Assembly: GCF_000313135.1 (NCBI RefSeq)
Contig: NW_004457596.1
Location: 322,114 to 333,534, forward strand
Direction of reading: 5' to 3'
DNA: 11,421 nucleotides
From: Acanthamoeba castellanii str. Neff
Lineage: Eukaryota; Discosea; Longamoebia; Acanthamoebidae
The position numbers were made by a program, and so were the translations under genes. This document shows, piece by piece, positions 1-8,343 of the stretch; position 1 is the stretch's first letter, and each line of letters opens with the position of its first letter. The notes beneath the pieces were generated by a model that had not been told where the DNA came from, did no database searches, and saw only the letters and a list, made by a program, of their open reading frames with translations.

Positions 1-58
1 TTGTTGTTCCTATGGCGGTCGTTCTCACGCATGTGAACAATTGTTCATCATCAACTAG
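1..58 (+). other. 3' end of an SMC3 intron
   Basis: Reading into the first visible SMC3 exon, the sequence up to the AG at 57-58 is not in frame with SMC3 and ends as a 3' splice site. It contains a perfect 14-bp palindrome, TGAACAATTGTTCA, at 34-47. The upstream donor is outside the window. Confidence 0.7.
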
Positions 59-1148
<1,090 letters not shown>

Positions 1149-1761
1149 GTCAGCATCATCATGGTCCCACCATCTTGTTCCTCATCCAAATTATATGTAA
1201 TTATTTTGTTTCCCCCTTAAATGGAAACCACACCACCTTGCTTGCATCTTCTTGATCTCACTTGCTGTGGTTGAGGCTGAGGAGTGGAACCATCAACATC
1301 TTCTTGTCTGACAGACAGAGATTGGGGGCTTGAATTGGGCTAGTCTCCTCACCCAACAGATGTGGAGCTCCGCATGGTTGACATTCCAGAGCGACGGAGT
1401 GCGGGGATTGGCTAATTACAACAAATTTGCTGATTTTTTATGTTTTATTTGTCGTTTTCGCTCTTCCTTTCGCGCACCCAGGCCGACTCACGTTTTGCCT
1501 CTTCGTTTTCGTCCTCTCCTTCTTCACACGAGCGCACGTTTTATTTTGAGATCTCTCTTGTGGTGAAGTGTGTATCTTGTCGTTCAGCAGCAGGCTTCCA
1601 TCTAGTTCGCGAACCTCTCCCATCTTTTTTGTTCTTTTTACTTCGACGCCTTTTAGCTCCCCTTTTACGAGGCCAGCCCACATCAGAAAATCGACGCTCG
1701 ATTTCGACCAACGACATCTCATCCTCCAACGATCCAGTAAACAAGAAACATCTGCACCATC
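1149..1761. other. Intergenic: SMC3 3'UTR and RRM-gene promoter/5'UTR
   Basis: No coding exon could be supported in this 613-bp stretch on either strand; the open frames here are short, have no recognisable protein, and overlap pyrimidine-rich DNA. The first part (about 1185-1225) is AT-rich and fits a 3'UTR, although no AATAAA is visible. A CCAAT-type box in reverse orientation (ATTGG at 1407-1411) is followed by an AT-rich patch at 1414-1450 and a long C/T-rich stretch up to the ATG at 1762. That arrangement suits a promoter and 5'UTR for the downstream gene. The transcription start cannot be placed from sequence alone. Confidence 0.5.
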
Positions 1762-4314
1762 ATGATGGCCGACAACTCTTCGATTCTCTCAGGCGATGAG
1801 GAGAACGCGCTCTCCAACGCGTTTAACTCTGCCGTCTCGCTCTCTCACGATGGTGAGGGCGTTCATCACTACCATCACGGTACGCTGTTGTTTCTTCTTT
1901 CTTTTGCGCTCTCGTTCTCTCTCTCGATCTTTCCATCTGTCTCTTTTCATCTCTTTCGCTTTCGCTCTTTTGACGAATTCTGATTTTTCGATTCTTCCTT
2001 GGCGAAGGCGGCGAGGGCGACCTCTCCAGTGGCTCCCTCGATTCCCTTCCCGAGGCGGGCGAGTTTGAAGATGACGAACGTATGCCCCCCCCTCCACTTT
2101 CGTTCTTTCACCTTTTCGTCTTCGTTCTTTCACGGCCAACCGCTCACTCCAACACGCGCGTGCTGGGCGGGGCGCAGGTTGTCTGTTCATTGGCGATCTT
2201 GCGCGCGGCCTGAACGAAGATCAGTTGCGCGAGGCGTTCGATCCGTTTGGCGTCATCAGCGTCGAGATCAAACGCGACCGCGTCACCAACTACTCGCTCG
2301 GCTACGGCTTCGTTCTTCTCAAGTCCAGGTCTGTACCACCTGCTTGCTTCCACTCCTTCTTTATTTTTCTTTCATTTTTCCCTATTGGCCCATTCCTTGG
2401 CTTATTGCTCCCTCCGCCGTGTCGTGTCGTGTCGCATCATGTCGTGCGTGTGTGTCGTGATGTGCGTGTCGTGTCGCATCATGTCGTGCGGCGTGTGTCG
2501 TGTTTGCGTTGAAACAAACGCAGGGAGGATGCGGGCGCAGCGAAGAAGGCGATGCACAGGCAGGTGGTGGGAGGGCGCGCGATCAGGATCGGGTGGGCGC
2601 AGAAGAACACGAACCTGTTCATCGGTGACCTCGATCCGTCGATCACGTCGGCCCAGCTGCGCGAGGTGTTCCGCCAGTTCGGGCCGATCTACGAGGAGGA
2701 GACGTTCGTGAAGAACCGCAACTACGGCTTCGTGCGGTTCCGTCACCGCAAGCACGCCGAGATGGCCAAGCGCGAGATGAACAACAAGGTGCTGGGCGCG
2801 CGCGCGATTCGCATCGGCTGGGGCGACGCCAACTACCAGAGGCACTGCGTCCACATCCAGTTCGAGCCGGCCGAGAGCGAGGCCCTGACCGAGAGCGAGG
2901 TCATCGCCAAGTTCGAGGAGTTCGGCACCGTCATGAGCGTCAACCTGCCCCGCAACCAGGGCCAGCTCCGCGGCTTCGGCTTCATCTACTACGACGACAC
3001 CGACGCCGGCGAGAACTCGGCCGCGCGGGCCATCACCACCCTCAACAACAGCCCCATCTGCGGCGTGCGCATCCAGTGCAACTACGGCAAGAAGCCCTCC
3101 AACAAGAAAAAGAAGCAGCAGCAGCAGCAACAACAAAAGGCCCCTGGCCGCCCTCGTACGTGTTGTGTGTGTGGTGTGTGTCGTGTGTGTCGTGTTGCTG
3201 ACGTCACGGCGGTGGTAGGTGGTGGCATGCAAGGCATGGGCATGGGCATCGGCGGTGGCAGGGGAGGCAGGCAGCAGGCCCTCTTCCCCGTGCAGGTGAT
3301 GATGCCCGTCGGCCCGCAGGGCGCCTGGCAACCTGTACAATACATGATGACCGCCCAACAGGTACCCCACAACCTTTACCCTCGCTCACTCTAGCGCGCT
3401 CGTGTCCGCCACGTTCTCGCACTTCCACATATAACCAACCGATCCAACCAACGAATCAATCAAACAACCAATCAAACAACGCAGGCGCATCAATTCTACA
3501 ATTCTCTGCAGTACAGCCCTGGTCCCCACGCTGGCGCAGTTGCGCCCCAAGCGCGCGAGCCCAGCCCTCAGCAGGTACAGTCACACATCCGTCCCTTATC
3601 AAACAAATCACATCCACGACTCACCACTGCCAGCTCACCCGACATCGACATCATTCATTTCTCAAAAGTGTTCCCACGACATCGTCACCTCTCTCTCTGG
3701 CGTTTTTTTTTGAATTGGGGAGGAAGTGGTGGTGGCTGATACATCCCCTCTTCTTCTTCTTCTTCTTCTTCTCTTTCCCCTCGCGCTCTCGCAGTATTAT
3801 CTGTCATATGATACTGCGGACGTGTAAGGCTGGCCAGCCCACCCAACAGTGCGCGGGCGGGACCAAAACACATACCACGAATTCCAAATCTTTACATGGC
3901 ATACTCCTTCCTTCAACCACTGAACATATCGACTTCCACCAAATCATCATCATCGTCACCACCACCACTCTCTTCTTGTGTGTTGCTGAGAGGCCGCCGC
4001 TCTGGCAGAAATAAACCACAACAAATCACTTCATCGGTGCCCACCCACTCACCACCTGCGTGATTTTTTTGTGGTCGGTGCGTAGGAGCTGCAGCAGCAC
4101 ATGATCCAGCCCGCGCAGGGACCTGATGGCAGGCAGTACTGGCCGCAGGTACGCCCCCTCTCTTTCGTGTGTGCTTGGTGTGGAGATCGCATGTGGGCTC
4201 ATTGTTGTGTCGTCGTGTGTGCGGTTGACCGAACAGGCCGCCTACCAGCAGCGTCCCGGTCCGCGAAGGACGCAGGCCTACGCGTACCAGCCCAAGGGCC
4301 ACCTCACCAACTGA
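1762..4314 (+). CDS. Three-RRM RNA-binding protein (TIA-1/RBP45/PABP-like architecture)
   Basis: Eight exons join in frame: 1762-1879, 2008-2079, 2178-2328, 2524-3155, 3219-3361, 3485-3574, 4086-4148, 4237-4314, giving 448 aa. The start is the first of two adjacent ATGs (1762, 1765). An acidic, Ser/Gly-rich leader (residues 1-63) precedes RRM1 (about 65-138; RNP2 CLFIGDL, RNP1 GYGFVLL), RRM2 (145-213; RNP2 LFIGDL, RNP1 NYGFVRF) and RRM3 (221-303; RNP2-like CVHIQF, RNP1 RGFGFIYY). RRM1 and RRM2 each end in RAIRIGW, suggesting internal duplication. RRM3 is the most divergent. A Lys run and seven Gln follow at 308-318, then a low-complexity tail rich in Gly, Met, Gln, Pro and Tyr with GMGMGIGGG and RGG-like pieces. 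Single-stranded RNA binding in mRNA processing or translation is expected from the family; the specific target is unknown. Domain identity is secure, and exon borders in the tail are less so. Confidence 0.88.
2329..2523 (+). repeat. Intron of the RRM gene with duplicated TGTCG-rich unit
   Basis: The 195-bp intron between RRM1-coding exons ends in a simple-sequence region. A 26-nt unit (starting CGTGTCGTGTCGCATCATG) occurs at 2423-2448 and again, identical, at 2465-2490, a 42-bp period. It lies entirely inside the intron, between a GT donor at 2329 and an AG acceptor at 2522-2523. Confidence 0.75.
3156..3218 (+). other. 63-nt intron of the RRM gene, in frame and free of stops
   Basis: The segment begins GTACGT and ends GTAG. 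Removing it joins the poly-Gln/Pro region to the Gly/Met-rich tail. It is exactly 21 codons and has no stop in the gene's frame, so retention would add a Cys/Val-rich insert without truncating the protein. The GT-rich content is like other introns here and unlike the neighbouring exons, so splicing is favoured. Confidence 0.6.
3575..4085 (+). other. Long intron of the RRM gene with (CTT)n tract
   Basis: This 511-bp interval separates the exon ending PSPQQ (3574) from the exon starting ELQQHM (4086). It holds a CTT repeat at about 3748-3772 that runs into a pyrimidine tract and a CAG at 3792-3794, a convincing internal 3' splice site discussed separately. Apart from that, no coding sequence is evident. 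Confidence 0.6.
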
Positions 4315-4459
4315 GCCGAGCCAGACCCGGAACAACAACAAAAAGTAGAAGGGGACGACAAGCGAAGAAGTGAAAACGATGGATCATCATCTATCGACCT
4401 TGGAAAACGACGGGTGAGGAGAAGAGAAGGCGACCGTGACCTTCCGTTTCTTGTTGTTA

Positions 4460-4465
4460 AATAAA
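4460..4465 (+). promoter_or_regulatory. AATAAA polyadenylation signal for the RRM gene
   Basis: A canonical AATAAA lies 146 bp past the RRM-gene stop. Cleavage some 10-30 nt later would fall at or just inside the 3' end of the convergent membrane-protein gene (stop codon at 4491). A second AATAAA is at 4562-4567, inside the last intron of that opposite-strand gene. Confidence 0.5.
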
Positions 4466-4490
4466 TCTTCCCATCTGAATCGATGCACGA

Positions 4491-5517
4491 TCACTGGATC
4501 TTGGTGCCTGCGTGTGCGTGTGCGTGTGCGTGTGCGTGTGCGCGTGCGGTGTGAGGTTGGTAATAAACACGAAATGATGGTGCGTGATTGTCGCGGTGCG
4601 TACCACGAGCACGGATGAGGAGGATGCGACGCAGCTTGGTGGCGCCGTAGGCAGCGAAGCCGATCAGGCCGACGGACATGGCCGCCACGCCCAGGGTGCC
4701 GCCGGGCAGGCCGCCGTACTGTGGAAGTGCCAGCTCTTCCACCACTGCGCACTCCAACGTCATCATTCAGCAAAGAACGAAAAGAGACTAGAGAACGAGG
4801 GCAGAAGAGCGAAGAGCGACGCGACGCAGCGGTACCGATGCTGTAGGAGATGATGTGGTCGTCCACGTAGCCGGGCGCGGCAACGCCCTCGCGCACGGCC
4901 GACACGAACATGACGAAGCCGATGCCGTCCTCAAGCTCGGGCACGGGCACGCTGGCGCCGTCGGGACCGGTCACCGTGACGGGCGCCGTGAACCTGCGCT
5001 GCACCACGTTGAGCAGCGACCGGCTCGAGCCGCTGCTGCGCCCCTCGGCCCTATCGTCGCCATCGTCGTCTTGTGGTCCCTCCGCCGCCGGCGCAAACAT
5101 CACCGTGAACGCCGCCGAGTTCTGCCCACGACCCCAATGTAAGGTCACCATTTTCCATTTTTTTTAAAATTTATCTTCAAATAAAAGAATCAATAAAATT
5201 GTAAATTACAAATGAAAAAGGAATAAAATAAAATAAATGATGGGAGGGTAAGGTACGAAGGCAGGGTAGGAGAGGCGGGCTTCGTAGGAGGCGCCGGGGC
5301 GAAGGCCGGCGATGTGGTAGGACACGCCCTTGTGGCCGCCCAGCTCGAGCTGCTCGCCCCGCTTGGGTCGCCCGACCCACAGGGTGCCTCGATCTTCGAA
5401 TTCCCGCGCCATGCGCCCGCCCGCCGCAGCCGCGGCCTGAGGCATCGTTGCTCGGCCTGAGCCGACGCACCACACCGCCACAATTGCCACCAACAACACC
5501 ACCAGTCCTCCCTTCAT
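4491..5517 (-). CDS. Predicted type I membrane protein, family not recognised
   Basis: Exons on the minus strand are 5517-5257, 5121-4836, 4744-4604 and 4507-4491, giving 234 aa with all phases matching. The start ATG at 5517 opens a textbook signal peptide (MKGGLVVLLVAIVAVWCVGS, then Gly-Arg-Ala). Residues about 24-198 would be lumenal or extracellular: a GLRPGASYEARLSYPAF segment, an Asp/Ser-rich insert (about 104-122) and a C-terminal half containing PELEDGIGFVMFVSAV. One transmembrane helix (about 199-217, TLGVAAMSVGLIGFAAYGA) is followed by a short basic tail (KLRRILLIRARGTKIQ), so the predicted topology is lumen-outside with a cytosolic tail. I do not recognise the family. A secretory-pathway or ER protein fits the layout, but no function should be assigned. 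The 17-nt last exon encodes only the final five residues. The gene is divergent from the PITP gene and convergent with the RRM gene. Confidence 0.78.
4508..4603 (-). repeat. Last intron of the membrane-protein gene, with GTGTGC hexamer array
   Basis: This 96-nt intron runs from a GTACGC donor (minus strand at 4603) to a CAG acceptor (4510-4508). On the plus strand, about 4511-4544 is a run of about six GTGTGC/GTGCGT hexamers. The intron is 32 codons with no stop in frame, so retention would yield a protein with an Ala-His repeat before the same last five residues. Confidence 0.65.
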
Positions 5518-5630
5518 CTTTGTGTTTTTTAAATAAATCAACTTTTTTCTTTTTTCTTTTTGGCTGATATTCTTTTTGCTGACGTGGGCAGCCAACGAGA
5601 TCAACAAGAAGACGAACGTCTTAGCAAAAG
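5518..5630. promoter_or_regulatory. 113-bp divergent intergenic region (shared promoter/5'UTRs)
   Basis: Only 113 bp separate the start codons of the minus-strand membrane-protein gene (5517) and the plus-strand PITP gene (5631). The left half is T-rich with an AT patch (TTTTTTAAATAAATC, about 5525-5539). A CRE-like TGACGTGG is at 5580-5587. Both promoters and 5'UTRs must fit here or overlap the opposing gene. No start site can be fixed. Confidence 0.5.
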
Positions 5631-6688
5631 ATGGTGTTGGCCAAGGAGTAGTGCGTACATTCTTTCTCCCTGTGCATGACGAGAACAATAGATTCGTGCT
5701 AATCCCTAATCGTGTGGCAGCCGAATCCCCTTGCCATTTACCGTGGATGAGGTCCCCCCCAAACGCCTACGCCTACGGCCTCTCGGTCTTTCTGGGCACA
5801 AAGCAAACTCACCGTGTGCTATGTCGTGCGTATCGTGCCGTGTCGTGTCGTGTCATGGGCACTGCAGTTCAGGGTGGGCCATGTGTACATGGTGGTGCGT
5901 ACGGGGCGCGAGGGGCGATCGACCGGCACCGAGGTGGTGACGCGCGAGGCCCGACCCTACGAGGACAAGAAGCAGGGCACCCGGGGCGTCTACCGCGTGC
6001 GCGAGTTTCACGTCGAGGGCCTCCCGCCCTGGACCCGCAAGCTGCTGCCCCACAACGCGCTCACCATCGAGGAGAAGACCTGGGACGCCTATCCCTACAT
6101 CAAAACCGTCTATACGGTACTGCGTGTCGGGTCGTGGGTCGTGGGTCGTGGGTCGTGGGTCGTGGGTCGTGGGTCGTGGGTCGTGGGTCGTGGGTCGTGG
6201 GTCGTGGGTCGTGGGTCGTGGGTCGTGGGTCGTGGGTCGTGGGTCGTGGGTCGTGGGTCGTGGGTCGTGCGTGTGCGTGTGCGTGTGCGTGTGCGTGTGC
6301 GTGTGCGTGTGTCATTAGGCTAAACATTGTTTACAGTGTCCTCTGTTGGGTTCGGGGATCACTGTCACCGCTTGTACAAAGTTTATCGATGACGCTGGCA
6401 CCTCCTCGCGGGTAGGCTTCTTCACCTCATGTGCCGCACGTGTGTGCTGTACATCATCAATAGCTCGTGTGTCGCGTGTGTAGGCGCACGGAAAGGAAAG
6501 CGAGGCGGCGGAGGTGGACTACATCAACATAGCCAAGGAGCAGGTCAAGGGGGCCGCAGGCAAGAACTACATTCCCACCATGCACCCGGCCTCCTTCTCG
6601 TCCTCCAAAACCAAGCGAGGGCCGCTCAAGGGAGCCTGGGTACGCTCTCCTTTAATGTTCACGTACTCGTGTGCGTGTGCGGTAACGA

Positions 6689-6750
<62 letters not shown>

Positions 6751-7389
6751 GTCGTGCGTGTGCGACAACGCATTGATCTACTCCAATGCTCCCTGGACCG
6801 CGGCCGCGATTCAGGAAAAGTCAAAGCCGATCATGTGTGCGTACAAGCTGGTGAGCGTCAGCTTCAACTACCCGCGGTGGACCTTCCCCGGTCGCGTGGA
6901 GCGATACATCCACCAGGTACGGCGATCGTGATCATGACAGTGACGTTCGTTTGTTCAGAGCTCAACCGAACAATGACGATCTTAACAATTCCATCTCCTT
7001 GCGTGGCGCAGGTGCTGCGAGAGATCTATCTCGCGTCGCATCAGCTGGCCTTCTGTTCTATGGATGACTGGATCGATCTGTCGTATCAGGACGTGCGCGA
7101 GCTCGAGCTGGCCTCGTTGAGCCCCGCCTCGCCTGACGCCACCCCTTCTTCCGCCACCACACCACCTTCATCACCACCACCACCATCACCTACTATTGAC
7201 ACGGTCGATGACGACAATGACAACGGCGCGGCGCCAGCAGATGAACCCGCTGCGGCGGGTTCTGTGTCTGCGGCAGCGGGACCGAACAGTTGGTCGGCTC
7301 ACGCGGATGACCTCCCACGACGCAGCACGAGCTCCTCCATCATCGCCGGCAGGAGGAAGCAGTACCCGGCCACCAAGGCCCGGCTCTAG
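5631..7389 (+). CDS. Phosphatidylinositol transfer protein (class I PITP fold)
   Basis: Six exons (5631-5650, 5721-5751, 5868-6116, 6484-6639, 6815-6916, 7012-7389) give 311 aa. The protein opens MVLAKEYRIPLPFTVDEFRVGH, the typical PITP start, which fixes the ATG and the 20-nt first exon. PITPs carry one phosphatidylinositol or phosphatidylcholine in a START-like cavity and move it between membranes, supporting phosphoinositide signalling in the cytosol. Family landmarks: LTIEEKTWDAYPY (about 82-94), KRGPLKGAW, KPIMCAYKLVSVSF, GRVERYIHQ and the C-terminal helix around DDWIDLSYQDVRELE. By alignment from memory, the headgroup-contact positions equivalent to mammalian T59, K61 and N90 read Arg60, Arg62 and Asp90. 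A Ser/Pro/Asp-rich tail from about residue 225 makes it longer than the usual about 270 aa. Family assignment is very secure; ligand choice is open. Confidence 0.93.
6129..6268 (+). repeat. Perfect 20-copy GGGTCGT tandem array in a PITP intron
   Basis: GGG runs occur every 7 nt from 6129 to 6262, giving 20 uninterrupted copies of GGGTCGT (140 bp). The array sits in the 367-bp intron 6117-6483, starting 12 nt after the donor. The regular G3N4 pattern on the transcribed sense strand meets the usual definition of a G-quadruplex-forming sequence many times over. It is a minisatellite by structure; the unit is not a TTAGGG-type telomere repeat. Confidence 0.97.
6269..6311 (+). repeat. GTGTGC hexamer array directly after the GGGTCGT array
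   Basis: Immediately downstream of the 7-mer array the sequence changes to a GTGTGC/GTGCGT hexamer repeat of about seven units, in the same intron. The same hexamer recurs at 4511-4544. Confidence 0.9.
6696..6748 (+). repeat. (GT)n dinucleotide microsatellite in a PITP intron
   Basis: About 26 uninterrupted GT units lie in the 175-bp intron 6640-6814. The only AG in this intron after the repeat is the CAG at 6812-6814, which fixes the acceptor used in the PITP model. Confidence 0.95.
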
Positions 7390-7407
7390 GTCGCACGTTT
7401 AATTGGC

Positions 7408-7413
7408 GATAAA
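7408..7413 (+). promoter_or_regulatory. GATAAA, possible polyadenylation signal for the PITP gene
   Basis: A one-base variant of AATAAA lies 19 bp after the PITP stop, within the 84-bp gap between two convergent stop codons. Only the sequence supports it. Confidence 0.3.
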
Positions 7414-7437
7414 TGCAAACATTAGAGTGTTTCAAGA

Positions 7438-7443
7438 TTTATT
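7438..7443 (-). promoter_or_regulatory. AATAAA polyadenylation signal for the His-rich gene
   Basis: TTTATT on the plus strand reads AATAAA on the minus strand, 31-36 nt after the stop codon of the small minus-strand gene (7474-7476). Cleavage 10-30 nt further would overlap the 3'UTR of the convergent PITP gene. Confidence 0.5.
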
Positions 7444-7473
7444 TGTTTTATCAAAATAGTAATATGTTCTGGA

Positions 7474-7948
7474 CTACATGTAGGCGGGCTGGGTGGTGGC
7501 CATGCCGCGCTTGAGCATGCGGCCCTCCTCCTTCTTGGCCGGGTTGCGGGTGATGGCGCCGCTCAGCTCCTTCACCGTGCCCTTCAGCTTCTGTCCCACG
7601 GTTGGCTTGTGCGCCACCACACCTGAGTCCTGAACAATCACCTCCTGCTCACGCGTGTGTCGTGAGTTGTGTGCTGTGTGCTGTGTGCTGTGTGCGGTGT
7701 GGACAACGTACCCTGGTGATGATGGGGCGTTCTGTGGTGATCTCCATGCGGTGCACGGGCTTGATGTGCCGGACCTTCTCGTGGATGATGGGCTGTACGT
7801 GGTGTTCGCGGTGGACTATGACCGGGTGCTCGTGCACCACATGCCGCTGTACCACGGGCTCCTTCTTGATTACCTGCGCTGCGGTGTTGGCGGCCATGGT
7901 TGCGGTGGGCACCGACTCAGCCTGATGCTTCTTCGATCGACGGAACAT
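7474..7948 (-). CDS. Small His-rich basic protein with CsbD-like C-terminal segment
   Basis: Two exons on the minus strand, 7948-7712 and 7644-7474, are separated by a 67-nt intron and give 135 aa. The N-terminal half is rich in His, Val, Ile, Glu and Arg with a loose repeat: HEHPVIVHREHH, QPIIHEKVRHI, KPVHRMEI, each a Pro-hydrophobic-His-charged block. The C-terminal half (KLKGTVKELSGAITRNPAKK, then Glu-Glu-Gly-Arg) has the KGxxKExxGxxxxNPxxxEG pattern reminiscent of CsbD-like or hydrophilin stress proteins. That resemblance is weak and no function is claimed. There is no signal peptide or membrane helix. The first ATG (7948) was chosen; an in-frame ATG at 7897 has a better context (A at -3, G at +4) and would drop the first 17 residues. 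A TATA-like ACATAAT lies about 60-70 nt upstream on the minus strand. Confidence 0.75.
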
Positions 7949-8343
7949 TGGGTTGTGTTGGTGTGTGTTGTGGTTGTTTGATGAAAGCAATGAGAGCGGA
8001 GGGCCTCATTATGTAGTGCGCCAGGGGCGGGAGGTGGCCAAGTCGGATGGCGGCCAGGGTGAGTCTGCGGGAAGGGTTGAGGGAAGAGCACGGGGAGGTG
8101 CGAGGGGATAAAAGTAAGTTCTGAGAAGTGGCCTCATTCTCATTCCCCCTCTGCAACAGAACTGAGGTTCTGCGGAAGCACTGGTTTTCGATCTATCGTA
8201 GATCAGTGCTGGATCAGAGTAAGAAATTGCCATTCCTCCTATGTCATAAAGGACGACGCAAGAACTCGTCTTACTTTCGACCGAAAGTGCTACTTGCTAT
8301 TTGTGGCTTCGGAATAGTTGCACCTGTTCCTCTCCTTCCCATC
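7949..8343. other. Non-coding region with hairpin cluster
   Basis: No exon with recognisable protein could be supported. The left part (7949 to about 8020) holds the 5'UTR and promoter of the minus-strand His-rich gene. GATAAAAG at 8107-8114 is a TATA-like box for plus-strand transcription. Between 8157 and 8288 four short inverted repeats follow one another (CAGAAC/GTTCTG at 8157-8172; AGCACT/AGTGCT enclosing GATCTA/TAGATC at 8177-8210; AGGACGA/TCGTCTT at 8250-8272; ACTTTC/GAAAGT at 8273-8288). This could be a structured RNA, or the decayed 5' end of the GH16 relic. Confidence 0.4.

Noticed and set aside
2402..3370. Long minus-strand open frame (322 codons) opposite the RRM gene
   Set aside because: It is the antisense shadow of three RRM-coding exons and runs through introns; its translation is biased Leu/Ala/Val/Asp sequence with no domain, whereas the plus strand has RNP motifs.
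5206..5688. Upstream start extending the membrane-protein gene to 5688
   Set aside because: The extension would overlap the first PITP exon and put 57 odd residues before a perfect signal peptide starting at 5517.
6129..6268. Interstitial telomere
   Set aside because: The unit is GGGTCGT, not a TTAGGG-type repeat, and the array sits within an intron of an intact gene.
6129..6311. CRISPR array
   Set aside because: Head-to-tail 7-mers and 6-mers with no spacers, in eukaryotic DNA.
5814..6323. PITP frame reading on through the GGGTCGT array as a repetitive protein
   Set aside because: A GT donor follows ...KTVYT and the PITP sequence resumes precisely after an AG at 6482-6483; a 7-nt unit repeated as coding sequence would not match the family.
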